From assembly GCA_016722465.1 (NCBI GenBank), contig JADKJC010000001.1:868001-932000 (forward strand): a stretch of 64,000 bases of DNA. Reading direction: 5' to 3'. The stretch is from Chitinophagaceae bacterium. Lineage in GTDB: Bacteria > Bacteroidota > Bacteroidia > Chitinophagales > Chitinophagaceae. The number at the start of each line of letters is the position of its first letter. The first letter of the stretch is position 1. Below the pieces are notes generated by a model. The model was given only the letters and a program-made list of their open reading frames with translations, ran no database searches and was not told the DNA's origin. A program made the translations under genes and the position numbers. Positions 18,691-28,061 of the stretch are shown here, piece after piece.

Positions 18691-19680
18691 ATGAAATTAC
18701 AAACCTCCTACATGGGAATGAAGTTAGATTCTCCCATTGTAGTTTCCGCCTGCACCCTGAGTGAACAGACAGACAATATTGTGAAAATGGAAGACAGTGG
18801 CGCAGGGGCTGTAGTGATGTTCTCATTGTTTGAAGAACAGATCAAACAGGAAGAAGCAAAATTTAAAGGTGTGTTCAGTGAAACCACGAATGCCTTTGCT
18901 GAAGCTTCGGATTATTTTCCGAACCTGGACGATTTTAACGTGGGGGTAGATGAATACTTAGAGAATATCCGCAAAGCAAAAGAAAGAGTGAAGATCCCTA
19001 TCATTGCCAGCCTGAATGGTATAACCAATGAAGGATGGGTGGATTACTCCAGGCAGATGGAACAGGCCGGCGCAGATGGTATTGAAGTAAATATATTTTT
19101 TATTCCCGGCGATGTACACATGTCTTCATCAGAGGTTGAACACCGTTACCTGAATATCATCGAAGCGATCAAGCACAACGTAAAGATACCAGTGGCAGTA
19201 AAACTGAATCCATATTTCAGTGCAACCGGCAATATGTCGCTGCGTATGAAACAAGCCGGCGCCGATGCGTTGGTACTCTTCAACCGTTTTTACCAGCCGG
19301 ATTTTGACATCAATAAATTAACGATCACCAATGATCTTCATTACAGTGTTGCCAGTGAAATCAGGTTGCCGTTGCTATGGATCGCATTGCTGTATGGCAA
19401 AGTAAAGCTTTCACTGGCAGCCACTACCGGTGTACAAAGCGTGGTGGAAGTGATCAAGTATTTACTGGCAGGGGCCGATGTGGTGATGACCGCTTCTACT
19501 TTATACAAGAACGGCATCCCTTATTTAAAAGACATGAATAAGGACCTGGAAAACTGGATGAACATGATGGGTTTTGATAACCTCAGCGATTTTAAAGGGA
19601 GCATGAGCCAGCAAAATATTTCTGATCCGTCTGCTTATCAAAGGGCCAATTACATTAAAATACTGGAAGGAGTAAAATAA
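18691..19680 (+). CDS. Dihydroorotate dehydrogenase-like protein without the canonical active-site motif
   Basis: 329 residues with the FMN TIM-barrel start of class 1 DHODs (TSYMGMKLDSPIVVSACTLS), IIASLNGIT (residues about 108-116), VKLNPYF and a C-terminal phosphate-binding region GADVVMTASTLYKNG. In true class 1 enzymes and PreA the loop after the fourth strand reads NxSCPN, with the catalytic Cys. Here residues 134-141 read NIFFIPGD, so that Cys is missing. The flavin fold is expected, but dihydroorotate or dihydropyrimidine oxidation is doubtful. It lies between nifJ and the U32 gene. A role linked to the PFOR module is inferred from position only. Confidence 0.75.
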   Translation: MKLQTSYMGMKLDSPIVVSACTLSEQTDNIVKMEDSGAGAVVMFSLFEEQIKQEEAKFKGVFSETTNAFAEASDYFPNLDDFNVGVDEYLENIRKAKERVKIPIIASLNGITNEGWVDYSRQMEQAGADGIEVNIFFIPGDVHMSSSEVEHRYLNIIEAIKHNVKIPVAVKLNPYFSATGNMSLRMKQAGADALVLFNRFYQPDFDINKLTITNDLHYSVASEIRLPLLWIALLYGKVKLSLAATTGVQSVVEVIKYLLAGADVVMTASTLYKNGIPYLKDMNKDLENWMNMMGFDNLSDFKGSMSQQNISDPSAYQRANYIKILEGVK

Positions 19681-19683
19681 ACA

Positions 19684-20934
19684 TTGAAAAGAGAAAAACC
19701 TATTGAACTATTGGCACCCGCAGGCTCATTCGACAGCCTGCAAGCCGCTATTAATGCCGGTGCAGATTCCGTATACTTTGGAGTGGAGCAGCTGAACATG
19801 CGTACCCGTTCGTCAAAGTCTTTTGATATTGATGATATCAAAACCATCAGCAGCATTTGCAAAGCGAATAACATGAAGGCGTACATCACACTCAACACAG
19901 TGATGTATGAATACGATATGCAATTGCTGAAGACGATTTTGAAAGAGGTAAAAAAGCAGGGCATTGATGCAGTGATCGCTGCTGATTTTGCCGTGATAGA
20001 ATATTGCAACCAGCTGGGTATTCCGTTGCACATTTCCACCCAGGCGAATGTGAGCAATATCGAATCCGTGGAGTTCTTTTCAAAGTTTGCTGATGTAATT
20101 GTGCTGGCAAGAGAATTGACGTTGAAACAGGTGGAATACATCTGCAATGAGATAAAAAGAAAAGAAATTAAAGGCCCGTCAGGCGGGCTGGTTAAAATTG
20201 AACTATTTGTGCATGGCGCTTTGTGCATGGCGGTATCCGGCAAATGTTACCTAAGCCTGCATACACAAAATGCATCGGCCAACCGTGGCGCCTGTATACA
20301 AAACTGCCGCAGGCCTTACATTGTAAAAGATGCAGAGAGTGGCGAAGAACTGATGATTGACAATGAGTACATCATGTCGCCCAAAGATCTTTGCACCATT
20401 GATATCCTTGACCAGGTGATTGCCAGTGGCGTGGATGTATTGAAAATAGAAGGACGGACAAAAGGTGCGGAGTATGTGCAGGTAGTTACACAATGTTATA
20501 AGCAGGCTGTTGAATCAATCAATGACGGAACATTCTGCCCCGAAAAAGCAGCAGCCTGGAAAACCGAAATGGAGAAAGTATACAACCGTGGTTTTTGGGA
20601 AGGTTATTATCTCGGAAGAAAATTGGGTGAATGGACACCGCAACCCGGCTCTGCTGCAACAGAGAAGAAGATATATATCGGCAAGGGAACAAAGTATTAC
20701 CCAAAAATAAATGTGGGTGAATTCATTATTGAAAGTGGCAGTTTGAAAGTGGGTGATACATTGATGGTGACCGGCCCTCATTGTGGTATGGTAAAAGAAA
20801 CCATTGAAACTTTGTGGGTGAATGGAACGAAAGACAATGAAGCAATCAAGGGTGACAAAGTAACGTTCCCGTTTCATACCAGGGTGACATCAAAAGACAA
20901 GTTGTATAAAATAACGGCCGCCCATCATGCATAA
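19684..20934 (+). CDS. U32 family protein, likely tRNA hydroxylase TrhP-like
   Basis: 416 residues from a TTG start at 19684, three bases after the DHOD-like stop, with GGAAGGAG about 13 bases upstream. The U32 signature is present: ELFVHGALCMAVSGKCYLS, then NRGACIQNCRRPY. U32 proteins are annotated as collagenase-like peptidases, but the YegQ/TrhP branch hydroxylates U34 of tRNA and uses iron-sulfur cysteines and prephenate. The order of motifs and length fit that branch, shortened at the C-terminus relative to E. coli YegQ. It overlaps by 8 bases a one-cluster ferredoxin gene, which could supply electrons. Which RNA it modifies cannot be read from sequence. Confidence 0.75.
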   Translation: MKREKPIELLAPAGSFDSLQAAINAGADSVYFGVEQLNMRTRSSKSFDIDDIKTISSICKANNMKAYITLNTVMYEYDMQLLKTILKEVKKQGIDAVIAADFAVIEYCNQLGIPLHISTQANVSNIESVEFFSKFADVIVLARELTLKQVEYICNEIKRKEIKGPSGGLVKIELFVHGALCMAVSGKCYLSLHTQNASANRGACIQNCRRPYIVKDAESGEELMIDNEYIMSPKDLCTIDILDQVIASGVDVLKIEGRTKGAEYVQVVTQCYKQAVESINDGTFCPEKAAAWKTEMEKVYNRGFWEGYYLGRKLGEWTPQPGSAATEKKIYIGKGTKYYPKINVGEFIIESGSLKVGDTLMVTGPHCGMVKETIETLWVNGTKDNEAIKGDKVTFPFHTRVTSKDKLYKITAAHHA

Positions 20935-21148
20935 GATCATTCATTACAGGAAGCAATGTATTGGATGTGCCGTTTGTTATGAACAACAACCGGAATTGTG
21001 GCGCATGAGTAAAAAAGACGGTAAGGCCACACTGATAAAAGGAATTGGAAAGAAAGATGTTTTTATTTTAAATATACCACATGCAGAAGTAGTGCGTTGC
21101 AATGAAATTGCTGAAGCATGCCCGGTAAGAATAATAAAAGTGTTATGA
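20927..21148 (+). CDS. Small one-cluster [4Fe-4S] ferredoxin
   Basis: 73 residues. CIGCAVC near the N-terminus (Cys 11, 14, 17) and a final Cys in EACPVRII (about 66) make one [4Fe-4S] site. The central part has lost the second cluster. It overlaps the U32 gene by 8 bases and shares ATGA with the next gene, so all three are probably translated together. It is the likely dedicated electron carrier for a neighbour. Confidence 0.85.
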   Translation: MHKIIHYRKQCIGCAVCYEQQPELWRMSKKDGKATLIKGIGKKDVFILNIPHAEVVRCNEIAEACPVRIIKVL

Positions 21149-21585
21149 CAGATAAAATAAACGAATACATAAAAGAACAGAGCTGTGCTACGGTATGCTG
21201 TGTAGATGTAACCGGTGACCCCTATTGCTTCAATTGTTTTTATGCGTACAACAGCAACGAAAGGCTGCTGTATTATAAATCTTCCGGCGACACACAGCAC
21301 TCAGCCATGATTTTAAAAAATCCCGCTGTTGCAGGAACCATTTTGCCAGACAAACTGAATAAGCTGCTGGTAAAAGGAATGCAGTTTGAAGGTTTCGCAT
21401 TACCAGTGGATCATCCGTTAACAAAACATGCCGCAGCCTTCTATTATAAAAAGAACCCAGTGGCAGTAGCAATGCCGGGAGAAATATGGACCATACAGAT
21501 CAACAGCATTAAGCTAACCGACAGCAGTCTTGGTTTTGGAAAAAAGATCAGCTGGAAAAGGAATGAGCAGACGGTTGCTTTGTGA
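21145..21585 (+). CDS. Pyridoxamine 5'-phosphate oxidase-like flavin-binding protein
   Basis: 146 residues from the ATG at 21145, which overlaps the ferredoxin stop in ATGA. This start is preferred to one 27 bases upstream. The split-barrel fold of the PNPOx-like family is suggested by ATVCCVDVTGDPYCFNCFYAY, then LLYYKSSGDTQHSAMILKNPAVAGTI and a C-terminal EIWTIQINSIKLTDSS. Members bind FMN or F420, and many are reductases of unknown substrate. It is the last gene of the U32-ferredoxin group and is followed by a hairpin terminator. Confidence 0.7.
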   Translation: MTDKINEYIKEQSCATVCCVDVTGDPYCFNCFYAYNSNERLLYYKSSGDTQHSAMILKNPAVAGTILPDKLNKLLVKGMQFEGFALPVDHPLTKHAAAFYYKKNPVAVAMPGEIWTIQINSIKLTDSSLGFGKKISWKRNEQTVAL

Positions 21586-21597
21586 TCATCCATCAAC

Positions 21598-21642
21598 AAA
21601 AAGCATATTCATCTATTTACATTGAGATGGTGGCTTTTTATT
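21598..21642 (+). terminator. Hairpin terminator after the PNPOx-like gene
   Basis: AAAAAGC (21598-21604) pairs with GCTTTTT (21633-21639), with a second stem CATCT/AGATG inside. The T-rich run continues after the stem. It argues against the longer upstream start of the next gene, which would begin inside this hairpin. Confidence 0.55.
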
Positions 21643-21687
21643 TTTATTAAAAAAATTATTTACCATTCAATCAACAACGACTCAACC

Positions 21688-23511
21688 ATGTACCAGTCAA
21701 CACACCATAAATTCCACATCCCTGTAATGGGCCTCGCCTATACCATTGATTCTCCTGTAAAAGTTGCCCGGTATGGCATTTCTTCCGTCATTTCTATTGT
21801 AGAAGACAGGCTGATAGAAATGATGAGAAGCCATTATTATCCAACGGTTGGAAAAGAGTATCATCCAATCTCGACACATGAACCTGATTACCGTGCCAAA
21901 CGAATTGCAGATTACCTGAACCTGGTAAACAGCATTGTGCAGGAGCAATTTGAAAAACTCAGGAATGCAGCATTTGAAAAAGGGTCTGAAATTGTAAAGT
22001 ATTTTGAAATGCTGCCTGATGACAGTACTTTGAAACACCTGTACCTGCAAATGATGAAGGCAGACGACAAGCAGGTAAAAGAAAAACTGGAAAGTATTTT
22101 AAGGCAGGAAATAAAACCAGGCAGCATTGATGTAAACATCATGACCAAGGTGGATAGGGAGACTTATACCGATAAAGGTGAGTTAATAGAAAACGGATCT
22201 GATGCAGTAGCAGCATTAAGAGGTTATGCTACCAGCAATCTCTCTAATTCTTCCGTTGTTTTTTCTGCCGGCATGAACCCAAGATTGTATAATTACCTGG
22301 AGCATTGCAATGAATTTGATATGAACGAAGATGGCAGCTTCACCAAAAAAGTGATCATCAAAGTAAGTGATTACCGCTCGGCTTTGATACAGGGAAAATA
22401 CCTGGCAAAAAAAGGCGTTTGGGTAAGTGAGTTCAGGATCGAATCGGGATTGAATTGTGGCGGGCATGCTTTTGCAACGGAAGGATTTTTACTCGGCCCG
22501 GTGCTGGAAGAATTCAAAACAAAAAAACAGGAGCTGGTAACTGCGTTGTTTGAAATTTACAATGCAGCACAAGAGAAAAAAAATAACCGGATACTCCCTG
22601 AAGCTCCACCCATCAGCATCACTGCACAGGGCGGCATTGGTACCCATGAAGAAGATGAATTTTTACACAACTATTATGAAATTGAAAGTACCGGATGGGG
22701 AACCCCTTTTCTGCTGGTGCCGGAAGCTACAACCGTAGATAATGACACCTTGAATTTATTAAGCAAAGCGGAGGAGGAAGATATTGTGCTGAGCAAAAAC
22801 TCCCCATTGGGTGTAAGGTTTTATTACCTGAAAGGAACCAGCTCAGACACGGAAAAGAATCTTCGTATCGGCAATGGTTGCCCCGGCAGCCCCTGTACAG
22901 AAAAGCACCTGGCATTAAATACCGAATTTACATCAGAACCCATTTGCACCGCTTCAAAAAAATATCAAAAATTAAAAATAGAACACCTGCAATCGCTGAA
23001 TCTTCCGGAGCAAGCTTATAAAAAACAATTGCAGGAAGTGCTGGACAAAGAATGTTTGTGTGTTGGTCTCAGTAATTCCGCCGCCATTACTTACAATCAT
23101 GCATTTGTGAAGAAACAACATGCGGTAAACATCTGCCCCGGGCCTAACCTGGTAAATTTTTCCAACATCGTTTCGCTGCAAACCATGACCGATCATATTT
23201 ACGGAAGGACCAATATTCTTACCCGTACCGACAGGCCACATATGTTTATTGCGGAGCTTCATTTATACATTGCTTATTTAAAGGAAGAGCTGGAGAATGA
23301 TATACAGGCAGGACTATTTGAAAAAAAGAAAAAATACTATGCTTCTTTTTATCAAAACCTGAGGGATGGCATTGCCTATTACAGAAAACTGGAGGGCATT
23401 GCACTTGACAGACACGATGAGTTTATCAAAGCGCTGGATGATGCATCAACAGAATTGGATTTTATCGATTGCCAGCCGGTGGCAATAGAACCCAAACCGG
23501 CAACGATATAA
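21688..23511 (+). CDS. Unrecognised cysteine-containing protein, TIM-barrel flavoprotein-like
   Basis: 607 residues from the ATG at 21688, chosen because a start 66 bases upstream lies in a terminator hairpin. I do not recognise the family. The N-terminus (IPVMGLAYTIDSPVKVARYG) recalls the start of nitronate monooxygenase and IMP dehydrogenase-like barrels. ESGLNCGGHAFATEG recalls their AGGHxG phosphate/flavin loop, and ITAQGGIGTHEEDEFL followed by GWGTPFLLVPEA recalls their GGI-x-GTxFL loop. It also has scattered Cys motifs (GNGCPGSPC, ECLCVGL, NICPGPN). A flavin- or metal-dependent barrel enzyme is therefore plausible but unproven. It converges on the tyrosine phenol-lyase gene, whose stop is 36 bases away. 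Confidence 0.6.
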   Translation: MYQSTHHKFHIPVMGLAYTIDSPVKVARYGISSVISIVEDRLIEMMRSHYYPTVGKEYHPISTHEPDYRAKRIADYLNLVNSIVQEQFEKLRNAAFEKGSEIVKYFEMLPDDSTLKHLYLQMMKADDKQVKEKLESILRQEIKPGSIDVNIMTKVDRETYTDKGELIENGSDAVAALRGYATSNLSNSSVVFSAGMNPRLYNYLEHCNEFDMNEDGSFTKKVIIKVSDYRSALIQGKYLAKKGVWVSEFRIESGLNCGGHAFATEGFLLGPVLEEFKTKKQELVTALFEIYNAAQEKKNNRILPEAPPISITAQGGIGTHEEDEFLHNYYEIESTGWGTPFLLVPEATTVDNDTLNLLSKAEEEDIVLSKNSPLGVRFYYLKGTSSDTEKNLRIGNGCPGSPCTEKHLALNTEFTSEPICTASKKYQKLKIEHLQSLNLPEQAYKKQLQEVLDKECLCVGLSNSAAITYNHAFVKKQHAVNICPGPNLVNFSNIVSLQTMTDHIYGRTNILTRTDRPHMFIAELHLYIAYLKEELENDIQAGLFEKKKKYYASFYQNLRDGIAYYRKLEGIALDRHDEFIKALDDASTELDFIDCQPVAIEPKPATI

Positions 23512-23547
23512 ATTTTTGTCAGCGCTGCCGGTTTAGGAATTTCAATA

Positions 23548-24948
<1,401 letters not shown>

Positions 24949-24955
24949 TTAAAAA

Positions 24956-25038
24956 GGACTAAAGCCCCGGAAAAATTATTGCCTTACCCCGGCATTAAGA
25001 CAGGGGTAATTAAAGCTCCCTTAATTGGGCTTTAGCCC
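24956..25038. repeat. Nested palindromic dispersed repeat, copy A2
   Basis: Arms GGACTAAAGCCC (24956-24967) and GGGCTTTAGCCC (25027-25038) surround an inner stem TTACCCC/GGGGTAA (24984-24990, 25003-25009). The architecture and outer arms match copy A1 at 10748-10832, with the inner palindrome diverged. It fills the tnaA-tpl spacer, so the two genes may be one operon with a hairpin in the middle. Confidence 0.7.
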
Positions 25039-25049
25039 GGATGACAATT

Positions 25050-26420
25050 TCATACCGGCTTTAATTTTGCAGTAAAATGACGCAGCAACGGCGTTTCTTC
25101 CGTGATGGTCAATCCTTTCAGTTCATTTCTTTTATTAAACACTTCAATGATCACTTCCGATACATAATCGATATGGCTTTGTGTGTACACTCTTCGTGGA
25201 ATCGCTAACCGCACCAGTTCCATTTGTGCAGGAACTAATTTTCCTGCTTCGTCATATTTTCCAAACATGAGTGAGCCGATCTCTACGCTGCGGATGCCGC
25301 CGTGTTCATACAGCGCACATACCAATGATTGCCCCGGATATTGCTCAACAGGGATGTGCGGAAGAAATGCTTTAGCATCAATGTACACCGCATGCCCCCC
25401 GGCTGGCTGCATTACCGGAACACCTGCAGCGATCAACTTATTGGTGATGTATTCAATACTGCGGATGCGGTACTGCAGGTAATGTTCATCCATCACTTCC
25501 TGCAAGCCAATGGCAATGGCTTCCAGGTCACGGCCGGCAAGTCCGCCGTAAGTAGTAAAACCTTCGGTGATGATCAATAAATTTCTGCAGCGGATGGCAA
25601 GGTCTAAATCTCTCATGGCCAAAAAACCACCAATATTGGCAAAGGCATCTTTCTTTGCACTCATGGTACATCCATCTGCATAAGAAAAAATTTCGTTTGC
25701 AATTTCGGGAACGGTTTTATCAGCATAACCAGCTTCTCTTAATTTGATGAAGTAAGAATTTTCTGCAAAACGGCAGGCATCAATAAACAGCGGAACATTA
25801 AATTCTGTACACAGCTTTCTTACTTCTTTTATATTCTGCATGCTCACTGGTTGTCCACCACCTGAGTTATTGGTAATGGTAATGATGACCATCGGGATAT
25901 TTTCAGCGCCCTTTTCCTGTATTGTTTTTCTCAACGCTGCCACATCCATATTTCCCTTGAATGGTGCAGGAACAGTGGGATGCTTTCCTTCCTCACACAA
26001 CAGATCAATTCCTTCGGCGCCAGAAAATTCAATGTTGGCCCTGGTGGTATCAAACAAGGTATTGCTGATAAAAATTTTCCCTTTCCCACCAAGAATGGTG
26101 AAGATGATCTTCTCTGCTGCCCGGCCCTGGTGAGTGGGAATGATGTATGGCATACCAGTGATGCTTCTTACAGAATCTTCAAACTTAAAGAAGCTGCTGC
26201 TGCCTGCATAGGACTCATCGCCCAACATAATGCCTGCCCATTGGTTGCTGCTCATGGCGCTAGTACCGCTATCTGTCAGCAGGTCGATCAATACATCATT
26301 AGCATGAATGCGGAAAGAATTGTAATCGGATTTTTCTAATATTTTTTTTCGCTCTTCCTTAGTGGTAAAATAAATGGGTTCTACCGATTTGATGCGGAAG
26401 GGTTCTATGATGGTTTTCAT
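25050..26420 (-). CDS. tnaA: Tryptophanase
   Basis: 456 residues, PLP-dependent. It cleaves L-tryptophan to indole, pyruvate and ammonia. The start (EPFRIKSVEPIYFTTKEERKK), YIIPTHQGRAAEKI, the PLP lysine in TMSAKKDAF and the end LRHFTAKLKPV follow tryptophanase. The discriminating residues are those of tryptophanase rather than TPL: Asp124 in LFDTTRAN (equivalent to Asp137 in Proteus numbering) and Ile381 in SVEIGS in place of the TPL Arg. No tnaC-like leader peptide or tnaB permease was seen nearby. It is divergent from korD across a 237-base region with a palindrome. Confidence 0.88.
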   Translation of the reverse strand: MKTIIEPFRIKSVEPIYFTTKEERKKILEKSDYNSFRIHANDVLIDLLTDSGTSAMSSNQWAGIMLGDESYAGSSSFFKFEDSVRSITGMPYIIPTHQGRAAEKIIFTILGGKGKIFISNTLFDTTRANIEFSGAEGIDLLCEEGKHPTVPAPFKGNMDVAALRKTIQEKGAENIPMVIITITNNSGGGQPVSMQNIKEVRKLCTEFNVPLFIDACRFAENSYFIKLREAGYADKTVPEIANEIFSYADGCTMSAKKDAFANIGGFLAMRDLDLAIRCRNLLIITEGFTTYGGLAGRDLEAIAIGLQEVMDEHYLQYRIRSIEYITNKLIAAGVPVMQPAGGHAVYIDAKAFLPHIPVEQYPGQSLVCALYEHGGIRSVEIGSLMFGKYDEAGKLVPAQMELVRLAIPRRVYTQSHIDYVSEVIIEVFNKRNELKGLTITEETPLLRHFTAKLKPV

Positions 26421-26620
26421 TTATGAAATTTTTACAGCCCATTGGCTGATTAAAAAATACTGTTCCTAACAATCAGAAAGGCAGGCTAGGAAGGTTTACG
26501 AATGATATTTTTCCAGAGATTCATAAATAAAAAGATGGTTAAAAGTAGCATACCCCTGTTGCATGAATTATGATATTAATCAGACGGGGATATGACCAAT
26601 TAACTAAAACGCCGGTTGTA

Positions 26621-26639
26621 TTGTGTCGAAATTTGACAA
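26621..26639. promoter_or_regulatory. Imperfect palindrome in the tnaA-kor divergent promoter region
   Basis: TTGTGTCGAAATTTGACAA has outer arms TTGT/ACAA and an inner GTC...GAC pairing. It ends 18 bases before the korD start. It is vaguely like redox-repressor sites of the Rex type (TTGTGAA-N4-TTCACAA), but the match is partial, so the regulator is unknown. Confidence 0.3.
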
Positions 26640-26657
26640 TATTCTAAAGCTTGCCAT

Positions 26658-26987
26658 ATGGAAGATATCTCCGGTAAAAGCCCGTTGCCCAAAGAACGAA
26701 AAGTAAAGGGCAGGGTTGAAATTGATATTCAAAAATGTAAGGGCTGCGAACTCTGCACCACCGCCTGTAAAGAAAATGCACTCAGCTTATCAGATACCAT
26801 TAACATTAAAGGTTACCGCTACATCATCGCCAATAACGATGCCTGTACCGGTTGTGTGAATTGTGCATTGGTTTGCCCGGATGCAGTGATCACCGTCTAT
26901 CGTACCCACCCGAAGAAAAAACCCGTTGATATTACTCCAACTGACATCAAAGAACAATTACAATCCATGATCGGTCCTTCTAAATAA
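26658..26987 (+). CDS. korD: 2-oxoacid:ferredoxin oxidoreductase, ferredoxin (delta) subunit
   Basis: 109 residues. Two [4Fe-4S] motifs are present: CKGCELCTTACKENA (about 28-42) and CTGCVNCALVCPDA (about 65-78). It is the first gene of a four-gene operon in the order ferredoxin, alpha, beta, gamma. The subunit takes electrons from the TPP site of the beta subunit to external ferredoxin. The ATG at 26658 is the only reasonable start. Confidence 0.88.
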   Translation: MEDISGKSPLPKERKVKGRVEIDIQKCKGCELCTTACKENALSLSDTINIKGYRYIIANNDACTGCVNCALVCPDAVITVYRTHPKKKPVDITPTDIKEQLQSMIGPSK

Positions 26988-26993
26988 AATTGT

Positions 26994-28061
26994 ATGGCTG
27001 AATATAAACTCATGAAGGGGAACGAAGCGATGGCAGAAGCTGCGATACTGGCAGGCTGCGATGCTTATTTTGGTTATCCCATCACTCCACAATCAGAAGT
27101 GCTGGAATACCTGGCAAGAGAAATGCCCAAACACAACCGCATTGTGATGCAGGCAGAAAGTGAAGTGGCATCCATCAATATGGTATATGGTGCTGCCGGT
27201 GCAGGTTTTCGTGCTATGACGAGTTCCTCATCACCGGGCATCAGCCTGATGCAGGAAGGAATTTCTTATATCGCCGGTGCAGAGCTTCCCTGCCTAATTG
27301 TAAATGTAAATCGTGCCGGCCCGGGACTGGGAACCATACAACCCGGCCAGGGAGACTATTTTCAATCGGTAAAAGGAGGTGGCCACGGTGATTATAAGAT
27401 GATCGTGCTGGCACCTGCTTCTGTGCAGGAAATGGCCGACTTTGTTTACCTCGGTTTTGATTTAGCAGAGAAATATAGAAACCCGGTGCTGATGTTATCT
27501 GATGGTGCCATCGGCCAGATGATGGAGAAGGTTCAGTTCAAACCTTATACAAGACCGGTAGCTGACCATTCATGGGCTACCACCGGCAAGCCAGTGACCC
27601 GTGGCAGAAATTATATCACTTCGCTTTTTATACAGCCTGAAAGGATGGAAGAACATAACTTGAAACTGGAAGCTAAATTTAAATTGATAAGAGAAAACGA
27701 AGTGCGGTTTGAAGAGATCAATACAGCCGATGCAGCATATCTTTTTGTGGCGTATGGATTAAGCGCCAGGATCTGCCAGAAAGCAATGGACCTTGCCAGG
27801 GAAAAAGGAATTAAGATCGGCCTGTTTCGCCCCATCACATTGTATCCGTATCCATATAAAAGATTAGAAGAATTGGCATCACAGGTAAAGATGATGTTAA
27901 GCGTTGAACTCAACAGCGGGCAAATGGTGGAAGATGTAAGATTGGGTGTGAATGGAAAAGTACCGGTTGAATTTTACGGAAGAATGGGCGGCATGATGCC
28001 AACACCGGAAGAAATTCTTCATCATTTAGAAACCTTAATACAGTATCATCATGCCAACTGA
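26994..28061 (+). CDS. korA: 2-oxoacid:ferredoxin oxidoreductase subunit alpha (KorA/VorB)
   Basis: 355 residues. The domain I plus domain II arrangement is typical of four-subunit enzymes: NEAMAEAAILAGCDAYFGYPITPQSEVLEYLA at the start, SPGISLMQEGISYIAGAELP (about 82-101) and a C-terminal half with LFRPITLYPYP and LSVELNSGQMVEDVR. The reaction is CoA-dependent oxidation of a 2-oxoacid with ferredoxin reduction. Whether the acid is 2-oxoglutarate, branched-chain 2-oxoacids or another cannot be told. The gene follows korD by 6 bases and overlaps korB by 11. Confidence 0.9.
   Translation: MAEYKLMKGNEAMAEAAILAGCDAYFGYPITPQSEVLEYLAREMPKHNRIVMQAESEVASINMVYGAAGAGFRAMTSSSSPGISLMQEGISYIAGAELPCLIVNVNRAGPGLGTIQPGQGDYFQSVKGGGHGDYKMIVLAPASVQEMADFVYLGFDLAEKYRNPVLMLSDGAIGQMMEKVQFKPYTRPVADHSWATTGKPVTRGRNYITSLFIQPERMEEHNLKLEAKFKLIRENEVRFEEINTADAAYLFVAYGLSARICQKAMDLAREKGIKIGLFRPITLYPYPYKRLEELASQVKMMLSVELNSGQMVEDVRLGVNGKVPVEFYGRMGGMMPTPEEILHHLETLIQYHHAN

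Noticed and set aside
21622..21687. Upstream start of the 607-residue unknown protein
   Set aside because: The extra codons overlap a terminator hairpin of the preceding gene, and the protein starts naturally at 21688.
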